A DNA stretch of 64,000 bases from Winogradskyella epiphytica (GTDB lineage: Bacteria; Bacteroidota; Bacteroidia; Flavobacteriales; Flavobacteriaceae), in contig NZ_QJTD01000002.1 of assembly GCF_003217215.1 (NCBI RefSeq), positions 198,654 through 262,653 on the forward strand. Direction: 5' to 3'. The notes beneath the pieces are model-generated. The model made no database searches, was not told where the DNA came from, and worked only from the letters and a program-made list of their open reading frames with translations. Numbering within the stretch: the first letter of the stretch is position 1; every line of letters starts with the position of its first letter. Shown piece after piece: positions 47,720 through 56,276 of this stretch. The translations under genes were made by a program, and so were the position numbers.

Positions 47720-48352
47720 TTAATCGATTACGGTCACTAAATCCTCCATAGGTTTTCTCACCTTTACAAGATTTACCAGCCAATCATTTTCTTCTTTTCT
47801 ATATCCAATTGGTAATAAAACAGCACTACGTAGGCCTTTTTCACGAAGTCCTAAAATTTCATCAACTGCATCTGGATCAAAACCTTCAAGAGGAGTAGCA
47901 TCTACACCTTCAAAAGCGGCTGCTATAATAGCTTGGGAAAATGCGATGTAAGCTTGTTTAGCGGCGTGATGGAAATTTTCATTGGAATCTTGCTGCGGAT
48001 AAGAGCTTAGAAGCATCTGGCGGTAATTTTCCCAACCTTCATTTTTAAAACCTCTAATTTCATTAGTTAAGTCGAACATGTAATTAATTCTATCCTCAGT
48101 ATAAGTATCCCAAGCTGCAAAAACGAGTAGGTGAGAGCAGTCTGTAATCACCGATTGGTTCCAAGCGACTGGTCTAATTTTTTCTTTTACTTCTTGATTT
48201 TTAATTACTAAAATTTCAAAAGGTTGCAGACCACTTGATGTAGGTGCTAATCTTGCAGCTTCTAAAATGCGTTCAATTTTATCTTCTGGCACAGGTTCAC
48301 CATTCATTGCTTTTGCAGCATAACGCCAGTTTAATTTATCTAATAATTCCAT
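47720..48352 (-). CDS. Nitroreductase-family NAD(P)H-dependent FMN oxidoreductase
   Basis: The 210-residue protein has the FMN-binding opening KLNWRYAAKAMNGEPV, EAARLAPTSSGLQPFEILVI near 35-55, and the C-terminal GLREKGLRSAVLLPIGYR segment of NfsB/DrgA-type enzymes. These reduce nitroaromatics, quinones and similar electrophiles by two-electron transfer. It lies between the NAD(P)-binding and MDR genes with short gaps of 15 and 11 bases, so it is part of the same transcript. Confidence 0.92.
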   Translation of the reverse strand: MELLDKLNWRYAAKAMNGEPVPEDKIERILEAARLAPTSSGLQPFEILVIKNQEVKEKIRPVAWNQSVITDCSHLLVFAAWDTYTEDRINYMFDLTNEIRGFKNEGWENYRQMLLSSYPQQDSNENFHHAAKQAYIAFSQAIIAAAFEGVDATPLEGFDPDAVDEILGLREKGLRSAVLLPIGYRKEENDWLVNLVKVRKPMEDLVTVID

Positions 48353-48367
48353 CTGTATATTCTGTTT

Positions 48368-49033
48368 TTATTTAGGATTTCCTAGTTTATTAATTTGATC
48401 TGAAGTGATAATTACTTCAGTATGATTTTTATCATTTGCTAAATTTATCATAGCCTCAGCGATGGTTTCAGCCTCTATAGATTTATATTTCTTTAGTTTA
48501 CCGATAAATAATGGCTGAATGACTTTAAAAATTACTAGACCTATTTTTTCTAATGTTCTATTTTCGTTACGATTACCAGCAATTAAAGAAGGTCTTAGAA
48601 TAAATGTGTTTTTAAGGTTCTGCTGCAACACATCTTGTTCCATTTCGCCTTTTGTCTTATTATAAAATACAGTACTATTTTTATTAGCACCCATTGCTGA
48701 TATCACTAAAAAACTGTCAATATTATTAGCTTTAGATACTTTTGCCGCTGCAACAGGAATACCGTAATCTATCTTTTTGTATAATGATTTATCTGGTGTT
48801 TTTGCTTTTGTTGTTCCGATACAACAAAATACGTCATCACCTGTGAAATCTGCTTTAAACTGTTCTAACTCCAAAAGATTACCAATAAATTGCGTGACTT
48901 TGTTTGGCAAGCCTTCGATCTTAGAACGAGAAAATAACTTTATAGTGCCATAGCGATTATCTTTAATTAATTTCTGAAGTATAATACTTCCTGTTAAACC
49001 TGTCGCTCCTAATATTATGGCTGTTTTATTCAT
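48368..49033 (-). CDS. NAD(P)-binding Rossmann protein of the atypical SDR/NmrA type
   Basis: The 221-residue protein opens with the dinucleotide-binding motif ILGATGLTGSIILQKLI. VFCCIGTTKAKTPDKSLYKKIDYGIP (in two parts) and SFLVISAMGANKNSTVFYNKTKGEME follow, which carry the Tyr-x3-Lys pair YNKTK. This matches the HTATIP2/oxidoreductase-like branch of SDRs. The substrate is unknown. Its start lies 1 base after the TetR gene stop codon, which implies translational coupling. Confidence 0.85.
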   Translation of the reverse strand: MNKTAIILGATGLTGSIILQKLIKDNRYGTIKLFSRSKIEGLPNKVTQFIGNLLELEQFKADFTGDDVFCCIGTTKAKTPDKSLYKKIDYGIPVAAAKVSKANNIDSFLVISAMGANKNSTVFYNKTKGEMEQDVLQQNLKNTFILRPSLIAGNRNENRTLEKIGLVIFKVIQPLFIGKLKKYKSIEAETIAEAMINLANDKNHTEVIITSDQINKLGNPK

Positions 49034-49034
49034 G

Positions 49035-49619
49035 TTACTTATTCACTTTAATACTATCCCAAGCAACCTGATACGCAGCTTCAATATGTGTTTCATCTAA
49101 TTTAAAAGCACTTCGTTTTTGAGTCATCATTAAAAAAGATAATGGATTTATGGCATAGGCGTACAATAAATAATCTGATATAGGCTTTATAATACCTTCT
49201 TCTTTTCCACGTTTCCAAAGGTCGAGTAGGGGCTGTAAATGCTTAATACCTTCCTGAAGACTCGGCTCATCAATTATAGGTGTATTGTCACACTGCGCTA
49301 AAAACATGGCGTTTTCTGAATCATTAAGTTTAAAATCGGCAATACGTTTCCATATAATTTCAAATCCCTCATCCACAGACATGTCATTATTATAAGTAGC
49401 AAATGCATATTCTGAATATTCAGTTTTCACTTCTATATACGTTTGATTAACTAAATCTTGTTTGTTCTCAAAATATAGATAAATAGTAGCAGGGGACACG
49501 TTTGCCATTTTAGCAATTTTACTCATAGGAGTAGCGTGAAAACCATTATTGTTTACCAACTCAATAGTTGCTTTAATTAAAGCATTACGCTTATCAATAC
49601 TTTTTTGAAGTTTAGCCAT
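49035..49619 (-). CDS. TetR/AcrR-family repressor of the oxidoreductase operon
   Basis: The 194-residue protein has an N-terminal helix-turn-helix at about residues 17-56 (NNNGFHATPMSKIAKMANVS, then ATIYLYFENKQDLVNQTY). The C-terminal helices form a ligand pocket. It contains one cysteine in AQCDNTP. It is the first gene of a run of reductases, so it probably represses its own operon and responds to an electrophile or aldehyde, as NemR does in E. coli. A palindromic site sits in its promoter. Confidence 0.9.
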   Translation of the reverse strand: MAKLQKSIDKRNALIKATIELVNNNGFHATPMSKIAKMANVSPATIYLYFENKQDLVNQTYIEVKTEYSEYAFATYNNDMSVDEGFEIIWKRIADFKLNDSENAMFLAQCDNTPIIDEPSLQEGIKHLQPLLDLWKRGKEEGIIKPISDYLLYAYAINPLSFLMMTQKRSAFKLDETHIEAAYQVAWDSIKVNK

Positions 49620-49638
49620 GTTGTTTTTAATTCTACTG

Positions 49639-49646
49639 CAAATATA
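49639..49646 (-). promoter_or_regulatory. -7 element of the tetR-type operon
   Basis: On the minus strand TATATTTG followed by C matches TAnnTTTG, about 20 bases before the TetR ATG. No clear TTG sits at -33; that position is instead occupied by a palindrome. Confidence 0.55.
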
Positions 49647-49663
49647 CCTAAATAATTACAAAA

Positions 49664-49675
49664 ATAAACGTTCAT
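49664..49675. promoter_or_regulatory. Candidate TetR operator palindrome
   Basis: ATAAACGTTCAT reads nearly the same on both strands (one mismatched pair), centred on AACGTT. It overlaps the expected -33 region of the tetR-type promoter, a classic position for self-repression. Confidence 0.4.
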
Positions 49676-49866
49676 TCTTTTTTTTAACAAAGGTTTAGGT
49701 TAATGCAGAAAAATTGTTAAGGATTGAAAACAGAGGAGTCTTACTGTAATACTCACTAAATGAATCAAACATTATATTTAATGAGACAAGTAATAAGGAG
49801 CTAGAATATTATCTTTATAATAGTGAATCAGAGTGATTTACACAAACATTTTAAAACTCAAACATT

Positions 49867-50067
49867 ATGTCGAAACCATGGCAAGATAAAGTAAAAGGCA
49901 ATTGGAATATTGCTAAAGGTAAATTGAAGCAAAGGTGGGGAGAACTTACTGATGACGATTTAGATTATATGGAAGGTAAGGAAGATGAACTGCTAGGACG
50001 AATCCAAAAACGCACCGGTGAATCAAAAGAGAAAGTAAATGATTTTCTAAATGATCTTAAGTATTAA
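49867..50067 (+). CDS. CsbD-family stress protein
   Basis: The 66-residue protein follows the CsbD pattern closely: KVKGNWNIAKGKLKQRWGEL, TDDDLDYMEGKEDELLGRI, then QKRTGESKEKVNDFL. It is highly charged and helical. In Bacillus CsbD is controlled by the general-stress sigma factor; the molecular role is unknown. It is monocistronic, with a terminator immediately after, and starts a group of stress-related genes in this window. Confidence 0.9.
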   Translation: MSKPWQDKVKGNWNIAKGKLKQRWGELTDDDLDYMEGKEDELLGRIQKRTGESKEKVNDFLNDLKY

Positions 50068-50092
50068 ACACTTTTGACAAGAAATTAATGAT

Positions 50093-50117
50093 AAATCCCA
50101 CCCTCGTGGGATTTTTT
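50093..50117 (+). terminator. Terminator after csbD-like gene
   Basis: AAATCCCAC and GTGGGATTT form a perfect nine-base stem with a four-base loop, followed by T residues. Confidence 0.85.
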
Positions 50118-50134
50118 AATTTCAAACAACTCTT

Positions 50135-50770
50135 TTATTTAAAGGAATGTCTCTGCTCAGCTGTTGCAGAAGCATTTAGCAATTGGTTAAATGTTTTTAT
50201 GCTGTTAAAATCGCAAGTAATCGCATCAGACACGGCTAAACCTGAAATACCAGTATGCAAAATGTCTTTAACCTCTTCAAGAGTAATGCCACCAAAACCT
50301 AAAATGGGAATATGCGCTGCAAGTACATCTAGAATAGCGGCATAATCTTTTAAACCTAATGCTGGATCTTCAGATACTATATTTTTATAAGGTCCTAAAC
50401 TTATATAATCAATATTTTTTTTAATTAGATCCTCACAGTCTCCTAGAGTATGGGCTGTACCTCCAATCATTTGCCAAGTGTATAAGTGCGTTCTTGCTAG
50501 AGTAGGGCAGACATCGGTATGATCTAAATGAATGCCATCTGCTTTTATTGTTTTTGCAATATTATAATTGCCTTTAATAAGTAGTCGTGTTTGAAAATGA
50601 GCCGTAATTTCTCTTGCTTCTTTAGCTATCCTTAAAAGTTTCTTTTCTGAAACAGTAGATAGATTCAACTGTACTAATTCTGCACCAGAGGTACAGGCTT
50701 TTTGAATATGATCTAAATGTTCTTTTGGTGAATTTCCTTGAGATATATAATGGAGTTTAGGTATAATCAT
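50135..50770 (-). CDS. ThiE/TenI-like TIM-barrel protein with altered active site
   Basis: The 211-residue fold is clearly of the thiamine-phosphate-synthase family: LHYISQGNSPKEHLDHIQ, KADGIHLDHTD, MIGGTAHTLGDCEDLI, DYISLGPYKNI and PILGFGGI. Residues used by ThiE for HMP-pyrophosphate and Mg binding are changed. The QLR-x-K arginine and lysine are Asn36 and Ser38, the ND pair is Lys66-Gly67, and the TTTK loop reads NIVSE. The Asp of HLD-x-TD is kept. It is therefore unlikely to be a working ThiE, and a TenI-like or unrelated role is more probable. No thiamine gene is nearby. Confidence 0.75.
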   Translation of the reverse strand: MIIPKLHYISQGNSPKEHLDHIQKACTSGAELVQLNLSTVSEKKLLRIAKEAREITAHFQTRLLIKGNYNIAKTIKADGIHLDHTDVCPTLARTHLYTWQMIGGTAHTLGDCEDLIKKNIDYISLGPYKNIVSEDPALGLKDYAAILDVLAAHIPILGFGGITLEEVKDILHTGISGLAVSDAITCDFNSIKTFNQLLNASATAEQRHSFK

Positions 50771-50918
50771 GATGATATCTAATAATTGTTATAAAGCGTA
50801 AAAATACAAAGGTTTACTCGGATGCTTATAACATTAATAGTTTGTTGTACTTGACATTTATCATAGTATTAGACTTGCGAATTCACTATCTTTATTAGAA
50901 CTATAACTCATATCGATT

Positions 50919-51638
50919 ATGAGAATTTCATATGTATTGTGGGTCAGTCTCTTAATGTTAATGAGCTGTTCTTCTGATGATGCCAGTCAAACTACCATTA
51001 ATGGTAGAGTTCAACGAGCACTAAATGGAGTTGGTGTTGCTGATCATTCAGTGACCGTCATGACGAGAAAGGCGACGGGCTCTGGACTGTTCTCAACTAT
51101 AAAAGAGTTAGACCGTCAAGAAATTGTCACGGATATAAATGGTGATTTTTCCGTAGATCTAGAAAGTGATCAAGATGCCTTTGTTACTATAGTGCATCAA
51201 GGGGATGATGATTATTCAGGCACCGGAATATATACAGATTATTCATTGGATGAACTAGTTATAATAGAGGTTGATAAATATATTAAGTTTAAAATATCTA
51301 TAACTCATACGAATCCTTTCGATGAAAATGATTTTATAAAGGTTGGATTTTTCGCTGGTCTCTCTAATGTGGTCACTACCGCTATTGAAAATTTTGGTAT
51401 TGATAATACCTATATCCCTGTAGAACAACTTCCTGGAGGTGGTTCCATAGGTCCTGTAGAAGAAACCTCATGGACTGGAATTGATGTGAATTCAAATATA
51501 TATTACAGTGTTCCTGAATCGGCTACCCACTTTAAAATTCGATGGTATATGACTAAAAATGGTGTTCATACCGACGGTTTTAGCTCTGATATCCCATACG
51601 ACAACAGTGAAATCAATTCCTTTGTATTTGACTATTAG
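50919..51638 (+). CDS. Lipoprotein of unknown function with carboxypeptidase-regulatory-like N-terminal beta domain
   Basis: A lipoprotein signal peptide ends LLMLMSC (Cys17). Residues 25-100 (TINGRVQRALNGVGVADHSV, EIVTDINGDFSVDL) resemble a carboxypeptidase-regulatory-like Ig fold, and the rest is beta-rich with no motif I recognise. It is likely anchored in the outer or inner membrane and facing the periplasm or surface. It stands alone between ThiE-like and permease genes. No function is proposed. Confidence 0.7.
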   Translation: MRISYVLWVSLLMLMSCSSDDASQTTINGRVQRALNGVGVADHSVTVMTRKATGSGLFSTIKELDRQEIVTDINGDFSVDLESDQDAFVTIVHQGDDDYSGTGIYTDYSLDELVIIEVDKYIKFKISITHTNPFDENDFIKVGFFAGLSNVVTTAIENFGIDNTYIPVEQLPGGGSIGPVEETSWTGIDVNSNIYYSVPESATHFKIRWYMTKNGVHTDGFSSDIPYDNSEINSFVFDY

Positions 51639-51700
51639 ATATGGAAAATAATTCTATACATTTACAATTACTTCTTTCAGTTTACACTAATAAAGTATGT

Positions 51701-53431
51701 TTATATAATTAGTCGCACTTCTCCCAGTTCTTCAATACGATATGAAAACTTATTTCCTGGAGCGCCAATAAACATAAAATGCACTGGGATATTCCAACGT
51801 TTAGACAATTCTCTAATTTTATCTGGACCAAAGACACCTTGTTCTTCAATAAATTCAATAGCTATTTTGGGATAGGCTCTATCTAATACTTTTACATCAT
51901 TTCTTAAATTCGTAGCTATAGATTCATTAGCATTTAAAACCGATACTATTTTTAATTTTCTTGTATTTTCATTAGTCTCAATATATTGCAAGACTTTATT
52001 TAACGTAGCGACATCATCATGATTGGTAAAGAACACAAATTGTTGTGAGTTTATTCTATAGATAGCCTTTTTAATCCTACGGTTTAGTCCTTTAAATAAG
52101 TTACTCTCTTCTGGAGTTATATAAGCTATAAGCAATAATAATCCTTTTAAAATAACCACACGATGCAGCATAAAGCCAATAACTAAAACTGTCGGTACAA
52201 GATATTTTACAAAGACAACAAACTCTTCTGGGTTAAGTATTAAATTCCCAATGAGTGCTAAGGTTATTCCTAAAATAGCGATAAAAAGTGAAGGCCAACT
52301 CGCAACTTCTGGTCGTGGGAGCTTTTCTCTGTTCACTTTAAAAAGCATATTCCCTAAAGCAAATAAAATCATAACTCCTAAAAACGCAATGGTATAAACA
52401 GCAGCTAATGCTTCTAAATTTCCTTCAGTAATTAATAAAACAGAGACACAGAGTAAAAAGAAGCTTATAAAAATAAGATATGAGCTTCGTCTTTTATTTT
52501 TTCGTAATAATACCTTAGGCAAAATTCGATCCAATGCCATACGTTCTACTAGTCCGCCAACACCTATGTAAGACGTTAAAACAGCTCCGCTTAATACTAA
52601 AACAGCGTCAATAGAAATCAAATAAAACAGCCAATTACCACCAGTGGTTTTTCCCATAAAAGACAAGAGTGTTTCTTCATTCGTTGTAATAGTTTCTATA
52701 GGAATAATAGCCAAAGCTAAAAATGCCAAGAGCGGATTAAAAACCGTGACTATGATCCACATATTCCTTAGAGTTTTTGGAAATACTCCTTTTTGTTGTT
52801 CTTCAACATAATTAGCCGAACTTTCAAACCCGCTAATACCAAGCATAGCAGCTGCAAAACCAAAGAATAAGGCCTTGGTAAATCCACCTTCTACCGGAAG
52901 TTTAAAATTGGCTATAAGGGTATCAAAACCAGATTGAAAGAGAAAGTAGATACTCCCAAAGCAAAGGACTAGCAAAGAAGCTAAGTGAAAGACAAAAATA
53001 GCAATTGCGACTTTTGAGGATTCACCAATCCCTAAAATGACTAAGCCCATGAAAAGGATTAGTAAAATAATGGTGGCCAAAATTACAGGAATACTATCCC
53101 ATAAACTATGCGCATATTTTATAGCTTCACTTGCCGAAATTACAGCAGTTGCCATATAGGATAATATAGTTAATGACGCCGCAAAAGACGCTGTAGATTT
53201 TTTAGTGGTATTTAACAAGGCATTATAAGCCCCACCGTTTAATGGTAGTGCACCAACCACTTCGCCGTAAATTTTTCTGAATAAGTAAAGAATAAAAGAA
53301 ACTATAAGTAAGGAAACCCATGCATATTTACCTGCATATACTATAGTTATGGCTGATACGTATAAGCAAGAAGAACTAATATCGTTTCCACAAATGGCAG
53401 TTGCCGCGAGTTGATTTAGCTTCTTTTTCAT
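51701..53431 (-). CDS. APC-family amino acid/polyamine permease
   Basis: The 576-residue protein has twelve predicted TM helices in residues 15-430. The APC opening is AATAICGNDISSSCLYVSAI, an unusual variant of the GxG-x-IGSGIF loop. EVVGALPLNGGAYNALLN and GISGFESSANYVEEQQKG are typical APC segments of TM2 and TM6. The last 130 or so residues are soluble and resemble a cytoplasmic domain with Rossmann-like strands (KLKIVSVLNANESIA, VKVLDRAYPKIAIEFI). The substrate is unknown. It is divergent from the DUF1003 gene with 65 bases between starts. Confidence 0.85.
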   Translation of the reverse strand: MKKKLNQLAATAICGNDISSSCLYVSAITIVYAGKYAWVSLLIVSFILYLFRKIYGEVVGALPLNGGAYNALLNTTKKSTASFAASLTILSYMATAVISASEAIKYAHSLWDSIPVILATIILLILFMGLVILGIGESSKVAIAIFVFHLASLLVLCFGSIYFLFQSGFDTLIANFKLPVEGGFTKALFFGFAAAMLGISGFESSANYVEEQQKGVFPKTLRNMWIIVTVFNPLLAFLALAIIPIETITTNEETLLSFMGKTTGGNWLFYLISIDAVLVLSGAVLTSYIGVGGLVERMALDRILPKVLLRKNKRRSSYLIFISFFLLCVSVLLITEGNLEALAAVYTIAFLGVMILFALGNMLFKVNREKLPRPEVASWPSLFIAILGITLALIGNLILNPEEFVVFVKYLVPTVLVIGFMLHRVVILKGLLLLIAYITPEESNLFKGLNRRIKKAIYRINSQQFVFFTNHDDVATLNKVLQYIETNENTRKLKIVSVLNANESIATNLRNDVKVLDRAYPKIAIEFIEEQGVFGPDKIRELSKRWNIPVHFMFIGAPGNKFSYRIEELGEVRLII

Positions 53432-53496
53432 AACTTAGTAATGATAAAGTTAGTTTAAACGTAGTTAAAGTTAGTCTTTATTATACACATACGATT

Positions 53497-54204
53497 ATGA
53501 GAAACTTTATTAGCAGCATTTCTAACATAGAATATCAAATCTCAGAAAAGGTTATTGGCAAAAGTATTAGAAAGTCAATTTTTGATTTAATAAAATCCGA
53601 ATACTCAGATTTCAACACGGAAAGCATCATTTCCATTTCAGAACTCAATCAATATAGACAAAAATATATTGCACATTATCTTATTAAAGAAGTAGGCGAA
53701 TTGAGTAGTTTGGAAAATGATGTTTTAAAAACCATTGAGAGCGAAGAACGATTGTCAACAAAGAGGGAATCGGATGCTTCTTTAAATTTTACCTTTGGTC
53801 AGCGCTTAGCGGATAAAATTGCCGTATTTGGAGGCAGTTGGAAATTTATCATCTTTTTTGGTCTTTTTATATTAGTCTGGATAATTTCAAATATTGTTTT
53901 TTTAGTAAATGAAGGATTTGATCCTTATCCTTTTATTCTTTTAAATCTAATATTATCCTGTTTAGCCGCATTACAAGCACCTGTAATTATGATGAGCCAG
54001 AATAGGCAAGAGGAGAAGGACAGAGAACGTGCTAAGCAAGATTATATCGTTAATTTGAAATCGGAATTAGAGATTAGAATGTTGCATGAAAAAATTGATC
54101 ATTTAATTATTCATCAGCAACAAGAGTTGCTAAACATTCAGCAAGTTCAAGTTGAAATGATGGAGGACTTAATGACACAAATTAGCACTATACACCGTGG
54201 CTAA
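53497..54204 (+). CDS. DUF1003 membrane protein
   Basis: The 235-residue protein has a soluble N-terminus, then the DUF1003 core: FGQRLADKIAVFGGSWKFII followed by a TM helix (FFGLFILVWIISNIVFLV), YPFILLNLILSCLAALQAPVIMMSQNRQEEKDR (two parts; second TM) and a coiled C-terminal tail. The family is widespread and uncharacterised, often next to stress and permease genes. The tail MLHEKIDHLIIHQQQELLNIQ is strongly helical. Confidence 0.88.
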   Translation: MRNFISSISNIEYQISEKVIGKSIRKSIFDLIKSEYSDFNTESIISISELNQYRQKYIAHYLIKEVGELSSLENDVLKTIESEERLSTKRESDASLNFTFGQRLADKIAVFGGSWKFIIFFGLFILVWIISNIVFLVNEGFDPYPFILLNLILSCLAALQAPVIMMSQNRQEEKDRERAKQDYIVNLKSELEIRMLHEKIDHLIIHQQQELLNIQQVQVEMMEDLMTQISTIHRG

Positions 54205-54347
54205 AATACTGATGGGCCAATCTGTGATTATATCACTCATCAATTGGCTAATTTTTTAAAATCAATCCTTAAAAAGTAATTTATAAAACTTTTTAATTCC
54301 GTTAATTTGCGGTGCGCTACAGAACAATAATAAGCACACCAAAGACC

Positions 54348-55268
54348 ATGAAATCTAAAACTCCACTATTAATAATAGCCTCTTTTTTTTCCATTTATGT
54401 TATTTGGGGTTCAACCTATTTATTAAATAAAATTGCGGTTACACAATTGCCACCATTTCAAATAGGTGCTATTCGGTTTTTGATTGCAGGCATATTGATT
54501 TTCATTATTGCCAAGCTCTCAGGCTATTCTTTGAAGATTACAAGAAAACAATTGTTAAATACCGTCATAGCCGGTTTTTTATTCTTAGCAGGAGGGAACG
54601 GCGTATTGGTTTGGGCCTTAAAGTACGTGGATAGTGGATTGGCGGCCTTAGAAATATCTGCGCAACCTTTGGTGGTTATTCTTTTATTACGATTAATAGA
54701 CGGTAAAAAGATAAAGGCCATGTCTATTATTGGAGTCATTTTAGGAGTAATTGGTATTTATCTATTAATCAGCCAAAAACAGTTAATTAGTAGTGAAGAC
54801 ACCGTTTTGGGTTTAGTAATGATTTTTTTCTGTATGCTTAGTTGGGCTTTAGGTAGCATATTTGTGTCTAAAGCCGATTTACCATCTAACTTTTTTATCA
54901 ATACCGGTTATCAAATGATATTTGGCGGATTGTTTATACTTTTAGGAAGTTTTATAGTAGGTGAACAATGGTTAACTGTAAGTTCATGGCATCTAGACGT
55001 ACAATTATCAATGGTGATTTTAATCGTATTTGGTAGTATTGTCGCGTTCACATCATTTAATTATTTATTACGAGTGGTTTCCCCAGAAAAAGTAGCCACA
55101 TCAACGTACGTGAATCCGCTAATCGCATTAATCTTAGGATGGTATTTTTTAGATGAATCTATAACGACACAGTCAATTATTGCTGCGGGAATTCTTCTTA
55201 CTGGTGTATATTTTATCAATACAAAAAAGATGTTGACGATTTTCAACCGGTTTAAGAAGAACGTATAA
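54348..55268 (+). CDS. EamA-family DMT transporter
   Basis: The start at ATG 54348 is chosen; the frame upstream opens only with GTG. The 306-residue protein has ten TM helices in two EamA repeats, each beginning SIYVIWGSTYLLNKIAV and (second half) MIFFCMLSWALGSIFVS-like. The closing part includes PLIALILGWYFLDESIT. The substrate is probably an amino acid or metabolite efflux compound and cannot be specified. It stands alone. Confidence 0.9.
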   Translation: MKSKTPLLIIASFFSIYVIWGSTYLLNKIAVTQLPPFQIGAIRFLIAGILIFIIAKLSGYSLKITRKQLLNTVIAGFLFLAGGNGVLVWALKYVDSGLAALEISAQPLVVILLLRLIDGKKIKAMSIIGVILGVIGIYLLISQKQLISSEDTVLGLVMIFFCMLSWALGSIFVSKADLPSNFFINTGYQMIFGGLFILLGSFIVGEQWLTVSSWHLDVQLSMVILIVFGSIVAFTSFNYLLRVVSPEKVATSTYVNPLIALILGWYFLDESITTQSIIAAGILLTGVYFINTKKMLTIFNRFKKNV

Positions 55269-55546
55269 TTAGTATTGGTTAAGTCGAAATTATAAATCAG
55301 AAGCAGAGGATATAAGTCTATAAGATAAATGCACTTTTCAACTTCTATTTTACATAATATAAATTATAGGACAAACTATAGCAATTAGCTTAATAGCGCT
55401 TTTGGGCGATATTTGACATAATTCTAGATCTATGACAGCAGCATCGTTGTTATATATCGATGAGAATTATGTACAAGCTAATTGTGGGTTTTAAACTATA
55501 ACACCAAACCAAGTTCATCAATAATCTAAATATAGTTTCCATGAGT

Positions 55547-55585
55547 ATTAAAAACTAATCATCCACTGGATCATCAGTTTTTAAT
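55547..55585. repeat. 39-base two-tier palindrome
   Basis: Outer arms ATTAAAAACT and AGTTTTTAAT are exact reverse complements. Between them lies ATCCACTGGAT, itself a perfect palindrome with a one-base centre. The two tiers are separated by four bases on each side. It may be a bidirectional terminator or a protein-binding site. Confidence 0.6.
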
Positions 55586-55923
55586 TGTTTAAAATGTCGG
55601 AGGTCAAATGCTTGATTATTTTTTTAAACTCTAATACCCAACATTCCTGGGCTCTTGCGAATAATTTCCAGCTTCACAATAAAAGCTATTTATTTCCTTC
55701 CACTAAAACTCATATAAACGACAAAATGTACGATATAAAATCATATAGACGATTTATAAGAGTTAGCAAAACTTAAATAACTTTATAAGACTACTAGACC
55801 TTTTAATACTCCGAATTCTATTTGACATAATATAAAGCCAAGCATATTTTTATTGAAAGAAATCTTTACTTAATAAAGTTAAGGACTCATTGATATCAGT
55901 CAACACTTTGAAAGTGAATACCA

Positions 55924-55931
55924 TAACTTTG
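55924..55931 (+). promoter_or_regulatory. -7 element of the HPF/ArsC-like pair
   Basis: TAACTTTG matches the consensus, 31 bases before the HPF ATG. No TTG at the ideal -33 distance was found. Confidence 0.5.
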
Positions 55932-55962
55932 AATAAAAACAACTTATTTAAAACAAAGCACC

Positions 55963-56274
55963 ATGAATAATAACACCATTATATTTGAATACCACGATGT
56001 AACATCAAGTGATAGCCTGGAGGCATTTACGAAGGAAAAATTAAATGATGTCTTTAAGAAATTTGATTTTGTAATTCGTGCAGATGTATTTTTTAAGATT
56101 GAGAACACCTCGTCTGACGACACTGGAAAAATATGCGGTATTCGCTTAAGTGCGCCTGGCCCACGTTTATTTGCGGAATCTTCACATGATAATTTCCAAG
56201 AAGCGGTTACTGAGAGTATCAGACAATTAACCATACAATTGAAGAAACGAAAAGACATGATGAAAAATTATTAA
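55963..56274 (+). CDS. hpf: Short ribosome hibernation promoting factor (HPF/YfiA)
   Basis: The 103-residue protein has the HPF beta-alpha-beta-beta-beta-alpha core (IIFEYHDVTSSDSLEAFTKE, RADVFFKIENTSSDDTG, CGIRLSAPGPRLFAESSHDN, EAVTESIRQLTIQLKKRK), with a basic C-terminal helix that binds 30S rRNA in relatives. It lacks the long-form dimerisation domain, so it fits the short type. It silences ribosomes in stationary phase or stress. The next gene starts 2 bases after its stop codon. Confidence 0.85.
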   Translation: MNNNTIIFEYHDVTSSDSLEAFTKEKLNDVFKKFDFVIRADVFFKIENTSSDDTGKICGIRLSAPGPRLFAESSHDNFQEAVTESIRQLTIQLKKRKDMMKNY

Positions 56275-56276
56275 TT

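Larger units (their letters stand above)
55269..55962. other. Gene-free region of about 690 bases with one notable palindrome
   Basis: A 63-codon frame exists at 55585-55776, but its sequence has no coding character that convinces me. The region contains a long imperfect palindrome at 55547-55585 and, at its right end, the HPF promoter. No tRNA, no IS and no array was seen. Confidence 0.5.

Noticed and set aside
50088-50345. Plus-strand frame over the ThiE-like gene
   Set aside because: It begins in the CsbD terminator and lies antisense to the TIM-barrel protein, whose motifs are clear.
55585-55776. 63-codon frame in the gene-poor region
   Set aside because: No recognisable domain, no promoter in register, and the composition looks like random AT-rich sequence; it also overlaps the right arm of the palindrome.
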